From: Kwoniella bestiolae CBS 10118
Lineage: Eukaryota; Basidiomycota; Tremellomycetes; Tremellales; Cryptococcaceae
Direction of reading: 5' to 3'
Length of the DNA: 64,000 bases
NCBI RefSeq assembly: GCF_000512585.2
Contig: NC_089245.1
Span: forward strand, 868,001-932,000
Shown here: in pieces, positions 36,285-45,743 of the stretch
Position numbering within the stretch: position 1 is the first letter of the stretch
Layout: the number at the start of each line of letters is the position of its first letter
Notes under the pieces: generated by a model
The model's database searches: none
What the model saw: the letters and a program-made list of their open reading frames with translations, nothing else
What the model was told of the DNA's origin: nothing
Made by a program: the position numbers and the translations under genes

Positions 36285-36948
36285 CTACCCACCACCTCCA
36301 CCACCACATCCCGCCGAAGCCCCACCTCCACCACCATCACCTGCAGCCCCTCCCCCACCATCTGCAGCTCCTCCGCTACCATCCCCATTACCATTCCCAT
36401 CCGCCAGCGCGCCAACGGCTTCACCGAGCGCACCGAAAGCTTCGGCCTGTTTCTTCTTCTTCTTTTCCTGTCGACGGTGCTCGTACATCCTTCCCAAGGG
36501 TCGAGATATTTCAGTGATCTTACCTTCTCAGCTTGGAAAATGGGGCAAGACAATTTTGAATCGTGGTCTGTGTCAGAGGTGAGGGCGTAGTAACTCACTT
36601 GTACGATGCGGTCTAGTCGAGAATGATCAACATCAGATTTTGCGTTTCGTGCATTTTGAGCCTGAGGAAGACTCACCACAATACCTCTATAGGGACTAGG
36701 CTGACTAGGATCTCCACCATTGGACTTTACCATTTTCTTACTGACTCTGTCAATCTCATCTTCTATCCTGTCTAATACTTTCTGAGTGCTCGGCGAGATC
36801 TTCACATCTAGAGAATAGAAAACACGAAATACCAGATGAGCACACCAACATTATATTCCAGATACCTCGTACAAGGAGATCTGAGCGCGGACTCACCGTG
36901 ATGTGATGATCCGCCTAGCTTATTCAATTTATCGCTGAGGCCCGTCAT
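36285..36948 (-). CDS. Gly/Cys-tail protein, microexon family subgroup 2 (gene M)
   Basis: I do not recognise this protein. Exons are 36948-36897, 36807-36677, a 14-nt microexon 36612-36599 and 36489-36285. They sum to 402 nt, or 133 residues. The head is MTGLSDKLNKLGGSSHHDV, then a likely amphipathic helix STQKVLDRIEDEIDRVSKKM. The microexon encodes TASY plus part of Lys. The last exon starts MYEHRRQEKKKKKQAEAFGA, the basic segment shared by subgroup 2. It continues GALGEAVGALADG and ends in a Gly/Ala tail with one Cys (ASAGCGGGGGG). It lacks the Met-Gly start of genes N, N2, O and P, but its helix matches NILDRLDDKLEQMGK in gene O. A long Pro-rich frame on the opposite strand is only the mirror of the Gly tail. 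Confidence 0.63.
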
Positions 36949-38126
36949 ATCAATTTGGGTATGATTATCTATGCTTCAGTCTGGATGTAATTGTTCGAAA
37001 CTGGTTGTTATCTGATGTGATTCTGTGCATATGCTGGTTGCGAGAATTTAGAAGAGACGCAGAGGCCTTTTTATAACATGTGCCTCTGCTCGTTTTTCCA
37101 AAACAAGAGATGAACTGCAATACGTCAGAGTGGATTTACCGGTTAGTTTTAGCTCAAAGGACGTCCTTTGGATCTCGGCGATCATGAACTGAGACGTCAT
37201 GTACCTCAGTGAAGGCTGTGCTATACACGCCATCACAGGCATGCGCGGAATGGGATGTCCATCTCCACCATCCATCATAGGACTGAGTCTTGGTATCGAC
37301 ACCATCACAGGCAAAGGTGATATCTATGGGTAGAATGCCATGGTGCATCGACAGGCCACAGGAGGACAAAATTGACGGGCCATCGGAAAGTTGGCTCTCC
37401 CCCGATATCAGCTTGTAGCCATGTAATGGAGTCATCCAATCTTTCTGAGTGTTAAATGATTATCGACGAGACCAGAGATCAACCTATAAAGATACGCGGC
37501 TTTCATCCTATCCTACGGATGTCCCTATCGACACTCCAGCTTCTTGTAACATATCAACAATCTTCCATCTCGTCTTGCACTTCTTCCTTTTACGTTCTTC
37601 CTCCTCGGTTCTATGAGATTCACCATCTCAGCTGGGTTTAGACCACCATGAAATAGGGGAGTAAATCACTTGTTTCTCCTATTCTTGCAGTCGTACCAGA
37701 TTATCACACCCACAAGCATCATCAGCTTCCTTATTCCACCTGACATCGGAGTAATCTATCTGGGCTCTCTTGCATTACTCTTCCTATGGAATGGGATTTA
37801 TCTCACGTACAGTGGATAAATTCATGCGTGACTTATCTTGGAAGAAAAAGTGAGGCTAGTCTGAACGATGCATGGGTACATATACGCTAGGATCTGGAAT
37901 TGTGTGTTAATGTTACTGGGAGCGATCCGGGGGCTGTCTCCCTCCGGTGATCTCGGCTTAAGGTTTCATACTGTAATACCCCATCCTTTCAACCTAGTCG
38001 ACAAGCAATCTGCGCACTAACCGTCATATTGAGTCCAACCTCTATAATGCTATTGAGAAGTTACTTAAATACAAATTGTATCATACATACACATAAGGTA
38101 TCATCACTCTAACAAATCTCATGATC
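36949..38126. other. intergenic between genes M and N
   Basis: The left end is the gene M promoter, with its TATA box. The remaining ~1 kb carries no gene I can support; a 61-codon frame at 37456 looks random. Confidence 0.4.
37068..37075 (-). promoter_or_regulatory. TATA box (TATAAAAA) of gene M
   Basis: It lies on the minus strand, about 120 nt upstream of the gene M ATG at 36948. Confidence 0.5.
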
Positions 38127-38831
38127 CTAACACCCACCACCACCTCCCCCTCCTCCACCCCCGCATCCCGACCCACCTCCCGACGAACTATGCCCTCCCG
38201 ATCCTCCCCCTCCCGAAGAGCCTCCTCCCCCACAGGCAGATCCACCCGTACTATGTCCACCATGTGCCCCAGCCCCTCCTCCTCCCGAAGTATCAGCAGA
38301 AAAAGCCTGTCCCAGTCCAACACCAGCCTCTCCGAGGCGGAATCCAGCATCGGCGAGTAATCCAGCTCGTTCGGCCTTTTGTCGCTTTCGTCGCTTACGA
38401 GCTTCCTCAAGAGTTCTGAAAGGTAGCAATAGTCAGTTGGCATATCTCAGACACATGGGTATCTTGGTAGCCTGAATCAGTAGCTCAACAGGGGCAGAAG
38501 GGCGGGCAAGAGAAACTGGTCAACTTACTCCGGTATCTAATATCGACATTTCACATCAGCTTAAGCTCACGCGAGCGAGTAGAGTAACACACTCACGGTC
38601 TTACCTCCATTTACACGAGGGTTATTCTTCTGCTGGAGTGTGCTTGGGTCTTGAAATCTGTTTTCCCACTTTGTGAAAAGACCATTCTTCCTCGGTGGCA
38701 AAGTCGTGGGATATTGCTTGGAAGCTAGAGTATCAGGTCAGGCAAGGATACAGTTTCAGTGTCGTTTGAGCACGTTCAGTTTTGCTCAAGTGAGCAGAGG
38801 GATACTTACGTTTGGTAGATGTATTGCCCAT
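38127..38831 (-). CDS. Met-Gly-start Gly/Cys-tail protein, microexon family subgroup 2 (gene N)
   Basis: I do not recognise this protein. Exons are 38831-38810, 38724-38597, an 8-nt microexon 38536-38529 (ATACCGGA) and 38415-38127. They sum to 447 nt, or 148 residues. The start MGNTSTKPSKQYPTTLPPRK fits an N-myristoylation signal (Met-Gly with Ser/Thr near position 6). The microexon encodes Ile-Pro and part of Glu. The last exon opens TLEEARKRRKRQKAERAGLL, a strongly basic helix, then ADAGFRLGEAGVGLGQAF. The tail is Gly/Ser/His with four Cys, ending GCGGGGGGGGGGC. A second candidate donor in exon 2 (38607) is rejected because it breaks the frame. Myristate plus a basic patch would suit peripheral membrane binding, which is inference. 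Confidence 0.66.
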
Positions 38832-39234
38832 CTTCAAAGTACCCATGTGATTGTGGATATCAAATTGCTTGGAAAGAGGATGAAACCCTTGATAGGACAT
38901 ATCATGGACTCTATTTATAAGTACATGTTCGTGGATGAACATTGACTAGGAGGTCAGAGCGATGTACCCTGAAGCTCATTGAGAGATCTCAACGTATGTT
39001 GATAGCTCCAAAGGACCCCCTTTTATAGGTGCCATCTCGCTTAGATGCATCAGATACATTGAGGCGATGACGGAATGACGATCAAAAAGCTATGCAGCTT
39101 ACTGTATTCACCATGTCAACACTCTAACGAGCAATGTCGTATCATCGGTGAATTCGAGTTCGTCTTTCAGTATTTTACTTGATAGCGCATGTACGCTTCT
39201 GTATCTATCACACCCAAAACACCTCATCATTCAC
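38832..39234. promoter_or_regulatory. divergent promoter of genes N and N2
   Basis: Two Met-Gly genes fire away from each other from this 403-nt stretch. It holds TATAAATAG toward gene N and a second TATAAAAG on the minus strand near 39025. It is only moderately AT-rich. Confidence 0.5.
38911..38919 (-). promoter_or_regulatory. TATA box (TATAAATAG) of gene N
   Basis: It lies on the minus strand, 80 nt upstream of the ATG at 38831. Confidence 0.5.
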
Positions 39235-39793
39235 ATGGGCAACATACCTTCCAAAGGTGCGTTGTGGCCGTACGTCCCGCCGTACGACACGAGGAGACTG
39301 ATCGATGAATTATGTATACTGTATGTCCACCTGTCAGTCGTCTCTGACGATAAAGCGCTATCAGCTAGTAATGTTCTCTCGCCAAAACCAATACAAGGTC
39401 TCATGAAGATCAATCAAGAGGAGCTGAAAAAACTCGGAAAGAACCCTAATCCGGTCAGTTGTCCATCACTAACCCATTTTTGCGAGCCATCTCTGACGGA
39501 CGCTGACGGTATGAGAATTTCCCCCACACTAGCCAATAAAGTATGAGTGAGTCTGCCGACAGGACTGAAAGTGGTGGGTCCATTGGTAACACACTTGTAG
39601 GACGTGGAAGCAGAATCGTCAGAGACGGGACAAACAAAGAGAGAAAGAGAAATCCGAAAGATGTGCTGCGCTGATGGAGGGAATCGGACCGTCCATCGAA
39701 TTGGGTGGTATGTGTGTCTCGAATAATGTTAGTTCAGATTCGGGGGGAGATGCTTCTGGGTGTGGTGGAGGATGTGGTGGAGGAGGTTCGTAG
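39235..39793 (+). CDS. Met-Gly-start Cys/Gly-tail protein, microexon family subgroup 2 (gene N2)
   Basis: I do not recognise this protein. Exons are 39235-39256, 39356-39453, an 8-nt microexon 39533-39540 (CCAATAAA) and 39601-39793. They sum to 321 nt, or 106 residues. The start MGNIPSKALSASNVL fits an N-myristoylation consensus. Exon 2 ends in NQEELKKLGKNPNP. The microexon gives Pro-Ile and part of Lys. The last exon starts TWKQNRQRRDKQREKEKSER, the basic helix, then CAALMEGIGPSIELGG, and ends SGCGGGCGGGGS. It is the only subgroup 2 gene on the plus strand. It is divergent from N and converges on O, whose stop lies only 52 nt away. Confidence 0.66.
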
Positions 39794-39844
39794 TGCTGTA
39801 ACTAGACCCTTGAGAATCGACACTACTGTATGCTGTTGACACGT

Positions 39845-40835
39845 CTAATGGAAAACAATCTGGATGTCTGCAGTTGGTGGTCCCTCTTCGAGAGCTAAGT
39901 ACTTTTGGAAAGTTTGGCTGATTATGCCAAGCATAGACATTATCAATAAAATGCATATCAAAAAATCTATTACATGTGACAATGCAGTATAAAATAATGT
40001 AAACAGGATCCCGGCTCGACGATTCACCTCATCCGCTCGACCCCCTCCACCCCCTGAAGAGCCCCCTCCTCCATCTCCAGACGACCCACCATCACCATGG
40101 CCCCCATCTCCCATGGAAGCTAGTGCACCGCCTAATTCACCTATCGCTCCGAGTATCTCACCTTTCTCCTGCTTCTTCCTTTTCTTCTTTTGTCTGGCGG
40201 TTCTATCAGGCCAACGAATTCAATCAGCCAGGCCGTACACAAAGAGAATAAGCGACACGATGAAGCGAGCCTGGAGGGCAAGGAAGGTGTGGAGCGGTAT
40301 ATGTACAGAGCTGAGGAAGAGTGACTTACTCATACTGAAGAGGCTATATCAGTCACAAAGTAAGCATAGAGATAGCATGTATAGTAATAATACTCACGCC
40401 ATATTCATCAGACAAAGCATAATTATACCCCTGTCCTCCATACCCATACCTATTATTGGCATAAGGGTACCCACCGGAAGGACTAACACAAGGGTGCATA
40501 CCGTTCCCATTCCCATTCCCATTGTGATTATTCATGCTCATACCCACTTGACGTGGATTGGGGTTGGGGTATCCATAAGAAGGTACATAGGGCTGCACCA
40601 GCATGGGGTCCTGTTTAGCCTTATCGTGTTTCCCCATTTGCTCGAGCTTATCGTCCAGTCTATCGAGAATGTTCTTCTTCTTTGGTGGGATGTACGATGG
40701 ATAGGGGTTGGTAGGTGCGTATGGCTGGTATACCGAGGTGGTCGCTACGTGTTACATTTCATACGTTGGTCTGCGAGAGAATCACTGCCGAAAAAAGGGG
40801 TACTTACGTTTTGTCGATGAGTTGGAGTTACCCAT
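39845..40835 (-). CDS. Met-Gly-start protein with hydrophobic C-terminus, microexon family subgroup 2 (gene O)
   Basis: I do not recognise this protein. Exons are 40835-40808, 40744-40398, a 5-nt microexon 40334-40330 (TATGA) and 40202-39845. They sum to 738 nt, or 245 residues. The start is MGNSNSSTKP (myristoylation-like). Exon 2 holds the helix KKKNILDRLDDKLEQMGKHD, then a Pro/Asn/Gly/Tyr-rich region with NGNGNGNG and YGYGGQGYNY. The microexon gives Tyr and part of Glu. The basic helix is TARQKKKRKKQEKGEILGAI. A short Gly/Ser stretch without Cys follows. Unlike the relatives, the frame continues with a hydrophobic segment (ILFTLFYTALSHVIDFLICI then LLIMSMLGII), possibly a membrane anchor. 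A possible extra intron (donor at about 40026) would instead end the protein a few residues after RADE. Confidence 0.6.
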
Positions 40836-41486
40836 TGTGTGTTGAAGTGGCGAAATGGTTTATCAGTCAGTAGTGTAATTTGATTCTAGCAGTGTGGTGC
40901 AATAGTAGAGAGTTGGTGGACAAACTCTCGAGGATACATGCAGTATTTATACTGTTTCCTGATCTGACTGGTCCAGTAGGAATGACGAAGGAGAAAGATT
41001 GTAGATCATTCCATTCGATGTTGATTCGGCTTAAAGGCGATCATGCTGTGTTATCAATCACTGACTTAAGACGTACATACTCCTTTTCTGGTGGAGGATT
41101 GATAAGCTACTGTCTTGGCCAAGACACCCATGCACCGTATTCGTAAGGTGATAGGTGCATACTTTTTCCTAGTTCTGGGCTATGAGACCTGGTGAGTGCG
41201 ACTATTCGGATTTCTTGTAGATGCACAGGTGATGGGCAGCAATCAGATAACTGTGTAATGGATGACTTACACTCCGCTCATCATGTGTCTCACTTGTGTC
41301 TGAAGATAATATCGTATGGCTAAGTCAAACAGGACGACACAATATACTGTCATGACTGGGGCAATCGATCAAGGGAACAGATAAGTACAAAATCGAAATA
41401 CATACTCATGTATACCAGCGAAAATGCGTCCGCCACGAAAGGCTACGACAGACCTTTTCCTACAGCACCGGATCGAGTCTCCCAGA
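40836..41486. other. intergenic between genes O and P
   Basis: This is the promoter of gene O (TATA box at 40944-40951) and the 3' flank of gene P. I see no other gene. Confidence 0.4.
40944..40951 (-). promoter_or_regulatory. TATA box (TATAAATA) of gene O
   Basis: It lies on the minus strand, 109 nt upstream of the ATG at 40835. Confidence 0.5.
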
Positions 41487-42552
41487 TTATCCACTCCCTT
41501 CTCCCCCTCCTCCACCACATGAAGCCCGCACCCCTCCCCCACCATCACCAGCGGACGCTACAGCTCCCACGACCTCACCAAACGCACCTGCAATCTCAGC
41601 TTTCTCTGTATTCTTCCTCTTCTTCTTCTGCTCCGCGGTCCTACAATTGCCATCGTCAGTTTGGCCCACATGCAGCTTTGTACAAGAAAAAGAAAGAAGA
41701 AACCTGTCCAGTCCCGATATAAGGTACTTGAGCAGGACAGTGGGTGACTCACTCGTATTTCGGCTTCTGCCATCACCCATATCCTATCAGCTCACCGCTA
41801 TGCGTGTAAAATGGATAGGAGGAAAGAAGAAAAAAACACACCGAAGATCCGCCACATGAGTATTTACTTTTCTTCGGACTGCTCGGCGCAATATACGGAG
41901 GGGCCTGAGGCGGTGGAACGAGATTCTGACTGGACGCATATCCGGACGTGTACGGATTACCATTTGGTGGGGGGATAGGAGAAGGGGGAGATCCGTATAC
42001 GTAAGAATTACCATTAGGTGGTGGCGGTGGTGGTGGTAGGTTGGGACCGGGAGGGATGTATGGAAAGGATTGTTGGTAGGGATGGAGATTCGGGCTGGGA
42101 GGGAAAGAGTAATGGTTTGTTGGACCGTTGGCAATGGGATTGGGAGGACCACAAGGAGGATAAGGACTCGTGTTATTCCCATTGGTATAAAAGTTGGGAT
42201 TGTTCGCTTCAAATCCATTCGTGTAGTCATGACCTCCATGAGCAGTCGGACCACTCCCTCCATACCCATTCATACCTTGACCACCATAAGGATTTGGACT
42301 GTTCCTTCCATAATGACCGTTCATACTACCCGGAGTACCATACGGGTTTGGTCCATTCTGACCTCCATGCGATTGTCCAGCGTTCATACCATTACCACCG
42401 GGAGTGGGCTTGTTGAGCTTATTATCCGCATATTTAGTAACTACTTCATCTAATTTACCTAGGAGCTTATTCATCCTGGGAAGGTGTGTGATGCGTTAGT
42501 GTAGAGGTGAGGTGGACATAGGCTTAGTAGATATGATACTTTTCCTACCCAT
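41487..42552 (-). CDS. Pro/Asn/Gly/Tyr-rich protein, microexon family subgroup 2 (gene P)
   Basis: I do not recognise this protein. Exons are 42552-42518, 42475-41842, a 14-nt microexon 41766-41753 and 41640-41487. They sum to 837 nt, or 278 residues. The first exon reads MGRKSIISTKP, parallel to MGNSNSSTKP in gene O. It uses a weak GTCCAC donor but has a CTAAC branch site. If that exon is wrong, the start is the ATG at 42474 (MNKLLGKLDEVVTKY). The middle is made of NPYG/GGQ-type units and then a PPPPPPPNGN run. Exon 2 ends SPKKSKYSCGGSS. The microexon encodes KPKY and part of Glu, followed by the basic TAEQKKKRKNTEKAEIAGAF. A Gly tail with two Cys ends GEGSG. It is the longest full member of the family after gene F. 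Confidence 0.62.
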
Positions 42553-42892
42553 CTTGCGAATGGGAGAGTGGATGCTACATACATCTCATAATTGATTATA
42601 TATATGTATATATATACACATATATATTAACTCAGATCATTCCGCATTGACACGAAGAGTCGTTAAGATCAGACATCCTTTGACACTCGGTCAAACGGTG
42701 ATCATAACGTCATTCCCATCAAACATCATGGAAATCTCACCACATCTCCATTTTTAGCGGAATGCCAAGATCAACCAACCTACTACTGTACGGGATATAT
42801 ATTTAAAGTTAAATCATCCCAAGCCACAGGTCTATGCATCGTCTTATGAGCAGAGCACTGCCCCTATCCTATGAATAATGCATATCAAGATA
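42553..42892. other. intergenic with TA-rich segment
   Basis: A TA/CA-alternating stretch (about 42596-42630) lies 45-80 nt upstream of gene P and may be its TATA region. I see no gene. Confidence 0.45.
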
Positions 42893-45320
42893 CTAAGTAC
42901 AAACCTTACCCTTCCCTTCCCCACTCCAAGCATTCGCTATACTCTGCCCACAACTCAGTAGCAAAACAATCCCACCAAACGAAGCTACCATCCCAGCTGG
43001 TAGCTTGTTCCATGAATACCATTTCCCACTTGTCAGAACGTAGAATGCAGATGCTGGGAAGATGAATGCCAGCGCTGAGGCTGAGAGACCACCTGCTAGT
43101 TCGAGGACTATACCTAGGTCGCAAGTTGTTAGGGCGACTGTGGAAAAGGGGAATATGTCAGCTGAGAGTCACCTCAATCCCCACGCTGAGGTTGCATTTT
43201 CGATGAGGCATCTCAGGTTGCGGTCGATGATCAGGAGGTGGACACATGAGTCGAAGAGTGATCGAGAACACGACTCACTGCCCATGGTAGTGAACACCAC
43301 CAAGCTAGTTATGATAACATGTCTGTTCTGGCTGAACGGTCGACCTTTGAAGAAGTATTCTTCTACTACTTCACGACACACGTACACTTCAAGCGGGACT
43401 ATAAGTAGAGCGATTAGCTGTTTGACCATGATTTTTATATGTACCAGTAATTCGCTAGCTCACTCGTAGTGGACATGTTCGCGCCAAAACAGAATCGAGC
43501 GATATTAATCACCCAATCGTCAGAAGCGAAGTTGTTCAGGATGTTGCCCTGTTCACCGATTCATCAGCTGCTTTCACCTCATCATTGATAGGTGTACAGA
43601 AGATGCCAGCTTACCTGGGTCTTATCTGTGAATACCACATATCCAGATACAGCTACCAACAAACAAGCTACGAGACTAATTCCAGTTGAGATGTGCGTGA
43701 CAACGTAAAACCTATTCATACGCATATCATTCAGTTAACATCCTTTCTCGAAAGCGATCACAAAATAACTGACCTATCAAGTGTCGGTACATGTATACTC
43801 TTGTAGATGTAGTTCGAATTATGATGGCATGCGTAGGCGAATGATATTACTCCGATAGCTTGGAACACACCTGGTTTGATCAATGTGAATGTATCGAGAG
43901 AGGAACCTCGTAAAGAGGAGTCCACAGCCACCGAGCGAAATAAGACGGAGAGGACGATGATAGTCATTGATACTAGGGCTATGCGACACAATCAGTATTA
44001 GTCAGGTGATCTGTACAACAGACATAATAATCTACAACAAAGGATCAAGCAGCGTGCGGGACGCTGGAGAGAGGGATGGTACTTACCAAATGATGAACTC
44101 TTCGACAGCTTTACGATATCCCTATGCAGACTCAACGGAAAAGATACCGCCAAAGTACACAACAGTATCACCACTCTCCTATCTACCAGTAATCTAAGTA
44201 CTGTATGTTCTGCCAATGAGGGGAAGATGAATGATATCACTCGAGGTATTGTATCGCCTCTGTATGTTGGATTAGCTAATCTATAGAACGTTTCTGTTCC
44301 GACCTAGCTTACATGATGACATGAAATGCTGCTGTGCTGTACATATGGTCACACGCGTCAGCTCATGGAGATCCGGTAATTCAGAACAGCTGACTTACCC
44401 TCCGAAAGCGAAAGCGAATTGGAAGAACGAAACGGCAGCAGCCCCAGCAGGTCCAAAGCAGTGGTACATTGTCTGTTCCAATAGCCCATAACCGTATTAG
44501 CTGAACTTTCTCGACGATGTCATTCTCCCAGCTGAGTGAATTCGCTCACCTCGGTATAAGAGTCTCTCCCGCTCAATTTACTAGTCAATATCACCAGTCT
44601 AATCGTCCAGTCTGATATTGCAGCCAGCGAGATCAGGAGGAATATACCGGTGAAAAATCCCGCTTGAGAGACGGCGTATGGTAATCTACCATATCCATAA
44701 TCAGCTAAACACTGTTCGAAACACTTCAATGAGATGATGTAAGCTGACTTACCCTATTATACCTGCTCCTATAATAGAGTTCGCCATCTAACCAGACAAG
44801 ATTCTTCATGAGCTTACAATCACGCCTTTGAAGAGCCAAGGCCACTATATCAGAACTTACATTCGTGACTGCGTCCATTAACGTCCCCCTAGCAGTACTA
44901 TTCGGACCTTCCGCCAAAAACAACTCATGTTCTTCCTCAGATAATTGCTCTCGCCGCGATGCCGTCGATGAGAGTAAAGGCGCAGCAGCACTATGTTCAT
45001 CGTGATCTAGCTCATCTTCAGGGGACTTGAACACTGTAGGGCAATTCCGCAGCTTATCAGTTCATCAATACAAACATGATAGTGCGATGCACGAGTAATG
45101 GCGGTCTAGTAGCTTTCTGCTCACATATATCACCCCTCTCTGCCTCTTCTAGCACCTCGATGGCATCGTTATCCTTTGATCCCCTCCCTGGTCCTTTCCT
45201 TGAAGATGGTCTTGAGGTATTGTTTGGTGGGTACAGATTGAGTGATGATGTTGATCTGCTTGGTCCTGCGCTGGCATTCGCTCTGTAGGCGAACAGATCT
45301 TCGGAAGATAAGTTGGCCAT
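42893..45320 (-). CDS. AVT/SLC38-type vacuolar amino acid transporter
   Basis: This is a multi-exon membrane protein of the amino acid/auxin permease (AAAP) family. The N-terminal cytosolic region (MANLSSEDLFAYRANASAGP, then Ser-rich and acidic) precedes TM1 with the family signature MANSIIGAGIIG|LPYAVSQAGFF. Further segments are GIFLLISLAAISDWTIRLVI, AAAVSFFQFAFAFGG, VVILLCTLAVSFPLSL, VSMTIIVLSVLFR, AIGVISFAYACHHN (conserved), HISTGISLVACLLVAVSGYV, NIARFCFGANMS, and VITSLVVFTTM. The last two are LSASALAFIFPASAFYVLTS and VASFGGIVLLL. It ends near GEGKGKVCT. The GIIGLPYA and SFAYACHHN blocks resemble yeast Avt proteins, which move amino acids across the vacuole membrane by proton antiport. The exact subtype and substrate are not readable. 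Confidence 0.88.
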
Positions 45321-45743
45321 CGTAGTCGAGCTCGATAGTCTGTCGAAGGCGCCTCTTGTAGAATATAGAAGAAAGCTTGATTGAAAAAGGATGTAAGATA
45401 TGAAAGTTGATTCTAATTTAGATAGATGCACAGTCTTTTATCATGTTTTGGCTGTTGTCGTGTTTGGTGCGGTTATGTATGGTGCCCCACACAAACCAAC
45501 GCGCGTGACACGTGGAAATTGGTCGATCAGTGCACGTCGAGAGTGTAGAATAGAGTACAATAACAAACACCATGCAAAATGACTGAAAATACATCATCTC
45601 ATACTCTTGATACTCTGTCCAATATACCATACATTGATAACATATACCCATAGGACAGAAGAGGACAAGAAGAGATCGATTTGAACTGGAACTCACTTGC
45701 GGCACAATTCCCCAACTTCCACCTCAATCCCCTACCCTCAATC
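45321..45743. promoter_or_regulatory. divergent promoter transporter / Afi1-like gene
   Basis: This 423-nt stretch lies between divergent starts. I could assign no specific motif. Confidence 0.35.

Noticed and set aside
36271..36582. Plus-strand Pro-rich frames over gene M (and similar ones over N, O and P)
   Set aside because: They are complements of glycine codons on the coding strand and lack splice or start support.
39020..39030. TATAAAAG on the minus strand as a second TATA box for gene N
   Set aside because: It lies about 190 nt upstream while a better-placed TATAAATAG is at 38911-38919. I mention it only in the promoter entry.
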